Assembly (NCBI GenBank): GCA_963693085.1
Contig: OY856410.1
Coordinates: 1,397,933,363 to 1,397,997,362, forward strand
Length of the DNA: 64,000 nt
Direction: 5' to 3'
Source: Alisma plantago-aquatica
Taxonomy: Eukaryota > Streptophyta > Magnoliopsida > Alismatales > Alismataceae
Position numbers and translations under genes: made by a program. Positions 57,660 to 64,000 of this stretch are shown here, piece after piece (the stretch's first letter is position 1; each line of letters opens with the position of its first letter). The notes under the pieces were generated by a model. The model ran no database searches, was not told where the DNA came from, and was given only the letters and a program-made list of their open reading frames with translations.

Positions 57660-60560
57660 TAACTGTAAAACTAGATGGCTCCAACTACCGTCTATGGTTG
57701 TCTTCTTTTGAACTTTATGTAAAAGCCCAAGGGTAGAATTCTCATCTCACTTTTAATGTATCGACATCTCCTATTTAAACAACTGATGAGAAGGCCAAAC
57801 AAGCCCATGTTTAGTCGATTAAAGACAAGTGTGGAGTGAAGACGTGGATGGAAAACAACGATGAACCAAAGATTACTCAATTTCTCCTTTGCCTCCATTC
57901 GAATAAGACCAAGTGGAACTAGCTCTCACATGTGTACTCTCACCAGTAGAATCTAAACCAGGTGTTCAAAATCTTCAAGAATATAGCCAAAAAAACAATA
58001 TTCAACTGATGGATCAGTGGAAGATTATTACAACTATTTTTCAACTCTTTGAGATGTATACAAGATGTATAGGATCTTCTGATATTAAAGAGGTTCAACA
58101 CCAATGCAATGAACTTCATTACTCCAATTTTTGGTTGGAATACCTCATACCATTTCTAGAGTCATTGATTAGATCTTAAATAATAGTCCTTTGCCTACTT
58201 TATGGGATGTACTCAAAAGAGTTCAGTATGGTCCATCCATGTCATCCCTACATCTTGTGACAACTCTGTCTTTGTGATTTATTCTGGTGACTCTAGATAA
58301 GGTCATGGTCGGGGACGCAGTCGAGTTCGAGGTTGCTCTTCTAGAGGTCCTGGACAGGGTCCTCCTCCACCTATATGTGGACATGGACAATCCCCTCTGG
58401 TAAACAGATTATGTAACATATGTGGTTGTACCCCCTCTAGTAAATAGATTATGTAACCTATGTGGTTGTATCAACCACACTGAAGATCATTGTTGGGCTA
58501 CACGTGGTGTACCCACATTGGCAAACAAGTGACCATTGACGATTCTAAAGATGCATCCACTTCTGCTTCTAGTTCTACGCGGCCCACTATTGAATGGATT
58601 CACAATAAGTTTAGAGGAACTTTTTCAAGCACGATTGTCTTCGCAAACTACTAATCAAGACGGAGGTTCTTCTACACAACTTGGTTCTTCTACCTCTTAT
58701 GGTAAAAATAAATGGGTTATTGATTATGGTGCATCTTCTAATATGTGCGGTTGTCTAACTTATTTTCTAACATGACTAAAACAACTAAGGTTCCACCAGT
58801 TACATTGGATGATGGAACTCAGACTCCAATGCAAGGCATTGGGAACATTTCTCTATCTTGTAATTTACCTAAGAAAGCAGTTTATTTGTTTAAAGATAGA
58901 AACTATTAAGAGCCTTCAGTGATGCATCACATTTGATCATGAGGGTTATGTGTTTGAAGATCTCCAAACAAAGATGAGGATTATTCAGGCCGTGAGGGAC
59001 TAGATGGATTATACTACCTAGATGTGTTACAATTTGTTGTTGTTTTCTATCTTACTCGATAATTGGGTTGCAATGACACTATCATCTAGGACATCCTTCT
59101 ATTGCTAATCTAAAGTGTTTATTTCTTGTGTTATCGAAGAAAGTTATTCATTTTGAAGTGTGTTAGTTTGGCAAGTAAGCTAGGGTGTTTTTCCTAAGAA
59201 AAAAGACATCAGTCCTTAAATTTTGTTTGATGTGGTACAAGTTGATATGGGGCCATGTTTGGTAACCATTATCTCTAGATTTACATACTTTATGTCTTTC
59301 ATTGATGATTAATTTCGAACAAATCCACACAAATATGAGGTTTGGTTCAGGCCATGAGGGACTAGATAGACTGTACTACCTATATGTGCCACAATTTGCA
59401 ACTGTTTGCTATCTTTCTTGATAATTGTACTGTAATGACACTATCATCTAGGACATCCTTCTATTACTATTCTAAAGTTCTTATTTCTTGTACTGTTGAA
59501 GAGAGTCAATCATTATGAAGCATGTCAGTTTGGCAAGCAAATTAGGGTTCTCTTTCCTAAGAAAAAGACATCAATTATAAAATTTTGTTTGATGTGATAC
59601 ATGTTGATATATGGGGGCCATGTTGGGTAACCATTATATCTAGATTTACATACATTATGACTTTCATTGATGATTACTCTCGAGCAACTTTTGCATTGAT
59701 AATGCCTTTCACATTAATCTATCAAAGCCTTTCGCATTGATAATGTCTTATAATTTATGCAAAAATTAGTTGCCTATTTTCTGAAAATTGGGGCACCATC
59801 CATCAAACTTCCTACTCTTACACACCACAGCCGATTGGTGTTGCAGAGAGGTAAAATCATAATCTTCTGCAGTTGCTCATTCCGTCCTTGACCATCATGT
59901 CCCGAAAATGTTTTCACTTGAGGTTATTTGAATTACTTGTTACTTGATTAGCCAGATTCCCTTATTGGTTTTCAAAAAATCAAGTCTCATTCACTCTTCG
60001 TTGTACATGGGACCCTCTTTTCTCTATACCTCCCCGCATCTTTGACATCTCTTTGCCTAGGATTGACAAAATTGATTCTAGATCTACTAAGTGATTTTTT
60101 TGGAAGTACTCCAGAACTCAAAAAAAGGTTCATTGTTATGATTTATCACTCATCAGTGGTTTATCAACGTTGATGTGGTTATATTGTACTCTTCTAAGAG
60201 TGGATCCTCTTTATCTAGTGATCTAATGAATCGTACTCCGCTCCCCCAGATTGTGGAAGATGTTTCTACTCAAGACACTATTGTTCTAACTCCACCTCTC
60301 AAAGTCTACAAACACAGACCTAAGGTTACCATTCCCTCTATGGCCCATCAACAACCATGATCCTCCTTCATCAGCAAATCACAACACCTCCCAAGTAACT
60401 TCTGATATGGACCTTCCAATAAGTCTACTTAAGGTGTTTGTTCATGTACTAAGCATCCTATTAGTAATGTATTCTCGATCGCTGACCTGGGTATTTTCCT
60501 TGCATAACCTTTAGAGTCATTTATTTTAAACTTCCTCAACTATTTCAAGGCTAAATTATG
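57660..60560 (+). pseudogene. Decayed copia Gag-Pol (Gag to integrase end)
   Basis: The Gag start is recognisable as VKLDGSNYRLWLSSFELYV (about 57664). A zinc knuckle CNLCGCINHTEDHC lies at about 58455 and a protease core WVIDYGASSNM at about 58715 (family motif has DSGAS). The integrase zone has GHPSIANLKC (about 59095), MTFIDDYSR (about 59655) and TPQPIGVAER (about 59825). The integrase C-terminal part has KIDSRSTK and YSRTQKKVHCYD (about 60070-60140). Just before the cut lies KGVCSCTKHPISN (about 60435), the stretch that usually precedes reverse transcriptase. Many stops and frameshifts, plus a 360-bp internal duplication (58968-59690). Reverse transcriptase is not in the window. Confidence 0.85.
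58968..59690 (+). repeat. 360-bp tandem duplication in copia integrase region
   Basis: Units 58968-59327 and 59328-59690 both run from CAAA-ATGAGG through GGGACTAGAT...GACACTATCATCTAGGACATCC to TTTCATTGATGATTA. They differ at many sites, so the duplication is old. Confidence 0.85.
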
Positions 60561-60579
60561 TTTAGGTCCATGTCTCTTT

Positions 60580-63500
60580 TGTTATGACCCACTCCGTGCT
60601 TAATCAGTAAGTATAGTGATTAGTGCATCATCATGTTGATTAAGTTAAGATAAGTGTTTGCAGGTATGATTCGTGCTTTGACCAGTTAAGACAAGATAAT
60701 TAGCATGTTTTCTTGACTTGAGGTTGTAGTGGATTTTGCGCTTGAAATTTTGGAAAAGAAATCACTTCAATTGGACCTTTGAGGCAAAAGTTATGATATT
60801 TTTAAGATCTTTGGACTTGGCTGCAATTTACCCATAACTAATAGCCCCCTTTCCCTTATATCCTTCCTTCGGATTAGTGCAAAGCACCGCTAGAACAAAG
60901 CATCCCGATTGGTCGCAGTAGAGGGGTGATTTTTGGGCGATTTCGAGCTCCAGATCTATTTCTAGCGGCATCGTCCTCCTCTCTTCTTCTTCCACCCTTC
61001 TTCTTCCTCTACCTCGCCCTAGCAGCAGCGCCTAACCTGCTTGGGCTATTGACCTAACAGCAGCGCTGGCAGCCAGCAGTAGCAGTTGCAGCTACAGCGG
61101 CGTAGCCAGTAGCTAAGGGAGAGAGGGGTGGCTCTACAACACCCTCGAGCCAGTGAGCGTCGCATCCACCTTCATATTCCCCTCTTCCTCACTCCAATCG
61201 CGCCCTAGGGTGGCGCCCCTGTGGTTGTAGCCAAGCAGCAATAGCTACTATGAGAAGTAGCAATCAAGGGTTGTTGGCACCAAGGAAATGGTTCCTTTGA
61301 GTTTGGCCAAGGGTCCAGATCTCGAATCCGTAGCCAACTAGCCCGTGAGCATTACCTAGCCTAGTTTCCTTTCCACTTGTGCGTGAAGCAGGTTCAAATT
61401 AGGGCTAAACCAAGGTTGAAGACGACCTGCTGATGCCCGAAAACTGGCCTCTAGACACGTTTCAAGTTGTTTTCGGACGTCTCGAATCACAATGAGTAGA
61501 ATTTCACTCTCTAACGCAAGTATAACTCTAATAATCAGACGTTTTGGTTGAAATCGGTATCATTCATAGATATCAACATTTACTCAGGTGCCAGACAGTG
61601 TCGGCGTTGCTCGATTTCTAATTGCACATTTTATTTACTAACATTTGCATGATGCTAATTAGTTAATTGATATGTGTGATTTGAATTAGTGAAAATAGAC
61701 GATTGATTGAAACTTAAATTGCTCGATTAAATGTTGAACTCAATAGCACATGACCAGTAACGACACAGTTTGAGTATAAACCAAGGTTGTACATTTTTAG
61801 TAAGTTAATAGATGCTCGATTTCAAAGAAATGACGATGACATTAAAAATATTCAAAGAAAACCTAATGGTACACTCTCTGTTATATTTAAGGTGAATGAT
61901 TTAATATTTACACAAATTGACACGTTCCTCAAAGATATCATTTGAAATTCCCAATTATTATTAATAATCTGTGCCATGATAAGTGATTTAAACTTAATTA
62001 AGTTATGTGATGCATAACTCAAGATTAGGGTTGATGCGCATGTTTTTACAATTAAATCTTGTCGTGTCAAGTAATTGACTTTTAATTGAGTTATGTGATG
62101 CATAACTTAGAATTTGGGTTGATGTGCTCGATTTTCGAGGAATTACAGATAATTTACAAGTGCTACTGACAATTTCTAATATATTGAGTAATTAACTCTT
62201 GTTAGTGTGTTATGATGATCAATTGTGTAATTCCAGTGTATATGAGCCAAGTTGATATGAGTTTAGTTTATTTAAGAAATTTCAATCTACCTGCATGCAT
62301 GGTATATGGATTATTCAGTAAATTACAATGTTTTTTAGTATACTGCTCTGTCAGGTCTAGAATGATATTCATGTTGTGAATTGAACTGCAATTAAATAGA
62401 CGAGATGCCATAGAAATACCAGAGTCAAGTAGAAGTAAGAAAAAGGTTCAACATAGTAAGAGTAATCTAGGAAATAATAAAATTATAGATTTAAGGGCCT
62501 TGACATCGTAGAACCCCTATGTGAGGTCTGCTCCTTAGGGGTAAAATGACCTAACCCTAGAAGCATCCAGTATATGGGGGTCGAAACGTGCTGTAAGGTA
62601 GCATGGGGGACAAATCCCTAGTGGAAGTCTCCTTAAATTATAGTTTGCGGTGTCCAACATCAACCAGAAGTCTTAGTGGCGCTAGAGTACCAAAAAGTGT
62701 GTCCAACATCAACCAGAAGTCCTGGTGGCACTAGAGTATAGAAAATCCAATAGGTGGTTTGACTCTTCACCTATGTGCTCAGGTTAGAGGAGGAGTCCAA
62801 TTTACGGCACAATAGGAGTGTCGAGGCCAGAGAGCTAGTTTCCCTGTTGTAGACCAGGAGAGTAGTCAGACTTAGCTATCCCGGGATGTCAGCTAAGTCT
62901 TGTACGGTGGGATCGTAGTTCGCTATGAGTCTTCATATGTAGAGTACACTACATATGATCAGGGCATAGGATAAAATATGTTCATATAGGTTCACAGAGT
63001 TTCTTATAAGTTAAAGAGTTAAGACAGATTTGAGTTAGTTTCACAACACTTGTCCTTTAAATGAAATTTTAGTATTCTCTATTATTTAATCGTATCTACA
63101 ACTTTACAACAGTTGTTATCTTAATGAAATATTGACATCTCCTGTCGTTTAAATTATATTGTTTAGATCTGCTCAGTATAGTATTATCTTATATTTTATT
63201 CCAATTAATAAACATAAAATGATTTATATGTGATGGTTGGGTGAAATTCTATTCACTGAGCCAGTAGCTCACCAACCTACTGAAACATTTTTTTAGGTCA
63301 ATGTCAGCACGAGGAAGCTGAAGGATCATATCACCCAAGTTCTTATAAGGTAGTTTGTAGTTAGATAGAGGTCTCTTAGTCCTTTCCCCTCGGTCCTTGG
63401 GCATGTGGTGTGGTAGTGAGAGAATGTAATGTGATATGTAGTTTAGTTTTAAGTTATCTGTTGTGCTTTATATTCCGTATGAAAAATGTAATATGATGTG

Positions 63501-63712
63501 TAAATCTCCTTTATTTACCTAGTAATGTAAATAGTAGTTGCTTCCAAAGTTTAGTAAGATTTTAGTTTATTCCAAGTCATAAGATTTTCCTTTAAATTAA
63601 TTTTAAGTGATTAAGAGAAGAAAAAGTTAAGGGTGAACTTTGTATTACGTTAAATCCTCAATTTATGCCCTAATCTCATGATTAGTGGTAATTGTGAGAT
63701 CGGGGCGTCACA
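60580..63712 (+). repeat. 5' LTR of a second gypsy chromovirus-type element
   Basis: About 3.1 kb, from TGTTATGACCC to ...TCGGGGCGTCACA. The right end is sure because a primer site follows. The left end rests on the TG start and on the interruption of copia sequence. Includes a 49-bp direct repeat (GTCCAACATCAACCAGAAGT at 62652 and 62701) and, near 63250, a GAGCCAGTAGCTCACCAACC block. Non-coding. Confidence 0.75.
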
Positions 63713-63718
63713 AGTTTT

Positions 63719-63735
63719 TTGGTATAAGAGCATAG
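63719..63735 (+). other. Primer binding site of the right-end gypsy element
   Basis: TTGGTATAAGAGCATAGG starts a few bases after the LTR end. It is a near match to the tRNA-Met-type site TGGTATCAGAGC with one central change. Confidence 0.75.
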
Positions 63736-63859
63736 GTTGAGTACGTAGTTACTCTAAGTCAAGGTTAGGGGATGATAAGAGACCAATAGGATTAGGACTT
63801 AGGTGTTTTCCTTCTTACTACAATTTTCTAATAGGGAGTGTTCTGTTATACTGTTGCAG

Positions 63860-64000
63860 ATGGCAGGAAGAGGACATAGTCATGAGGACCAAGCTGAGAG
63901 CCACATTGGACCTGACCCTCAGGTGATGGGTCCAGGTGGTGGAGATGATGTGGATGAGGCATCAAGGATGTACATGATGTTTCTTGAGACCAGGGAAAAG
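63860..64000 (+). CDS. Gag start of the right-end gypsy element (partial)
   Basis: Open frame from ATG at 63860, beginning MAGRGHSHEDQAESHIGPD and running 47 codons to the window edge without a stop. Position 130 bases after the primer site fits Gag of a Tekay-like element. The protein is cut by the window end, so integrity is unknown. Confidence 0.7.
   Translation, partial: MAGRGHSHEDQAESHIGPDPQVMGPGGGDDVDEASRMYMMFLETREK

Larger units (their letters stand above)
42380..60579 (+). mobile_element. Decayed Ty1/copia element with triplicated LTR-leader, interrupted twice
   Basis: Three LTR copies (about 42380-42814, 55973-56373, 56701-57079), each followed by a primer-site-like sequence (TGGTATCAGATG at 57080; TAGTATCAGATG and TAGTATTAGATG in the others) and a C-rich leader. 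A single decayed gag-pol follows to 60579. A Tekay-type element sits at 42816-55630 between the first LTR and its leader. A second gypsy element at 60580 cuts the copia before the reverse transcriptase. No 3' LTR lies in the window. Copies two and three start at the same internal LTR base and join the leader at ...CGCAG/AATTA, a 728-bp tandem unit. Confidence 0.85.

Noticed and set aside
1..64000. CRISPR arrays, bacterial operons, rRNA or functional tRNA genes
   Set aside because: Repeats lack CRISPR spacing, and the only tRNA-like sequences are SINE heads. The sequence is plant nuclear DNA.

Overview
This window is plant nuclear DNA made almost wholly of transposable elements. The evidence is: Ty1/copia elements with tRNA-Met primer sites, Ty3/gypsy chromovirus (Tekay/Del-type) and Athila/Tat-type elements, a CACTA (En/Spm) transposon with a Tnp2 transposase, tRNA-derived SINEs, and plant telomere-like CCCTAAA variants. 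I see no intact host gene. The only host-derived coding trace is a decayed two-exon fragment of coatomer gamma subunit near 42 kb. The species cannot be fixed from the sequence; a flowering plant with heavy heterochromatic repeat nesting fits.

Layout. 1-8.6 kb: AT-rich DNA holding a short non-autonomous copia-like element (981-2713, TSD GGCAT), three SINE copies (one inserted right behind the A-tail of another) and an orphan CACTA end (3911). 8.6-37.1 kb: one CACTA transposon (8637-37119, TSD AGA) that would be about 10.2 kb without insertions. It carries a Tnp2 transposase gene and a second multi-exon gene ending in a Ulp1/C48 cysteine-protease domain. Three LTR insertions split these genes, each with a clean 5-bp duplication: solo LTRs at 11282-16564 (TTGAA) and 16860-19705 (TTGTA), and a 10.1-kb Athila/Tat-type element at 26006-36121 (GTGTT).

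The Athila/Tat-type element is the most unusual object. It has no pol and only an internally deleted gag. In the env-like position it carries a decayed gene of about 1,350 codons that starts MARTKQT (the first residues of histone H3) and ends in two tandem Ulp1-like protease modules, one with lost catalytic residues and one mostly intact.

37.1-42.4 kb: AT-rich DNA with a MITE-like inverted-repeat element and the coatomer fragment. 42.4-60.6 kb: a decayed copia element whose LTR-leader unit is tandemly triplicated. A 12.8-kb Tekay-type chromovirus (42816-55630, TSD CACAT, minus strand) sits between the first LTR and its primer site. Its gag-pol is one continuous 1,566-codon frame broken by about a dozen stop codons and no net frameshift; the stops look like C-to-T decay. 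60.6-64 kb: a second chromovirus-type element (plus strand) interrupts the copia and runs off the end; its roughly 3.1-kb 5' LTR, primer site and first gag codons are present.

The relative order of events is readable: CACTA before its three LTR guests; copia before its tandem duplication and before both chromoviruses that split it.
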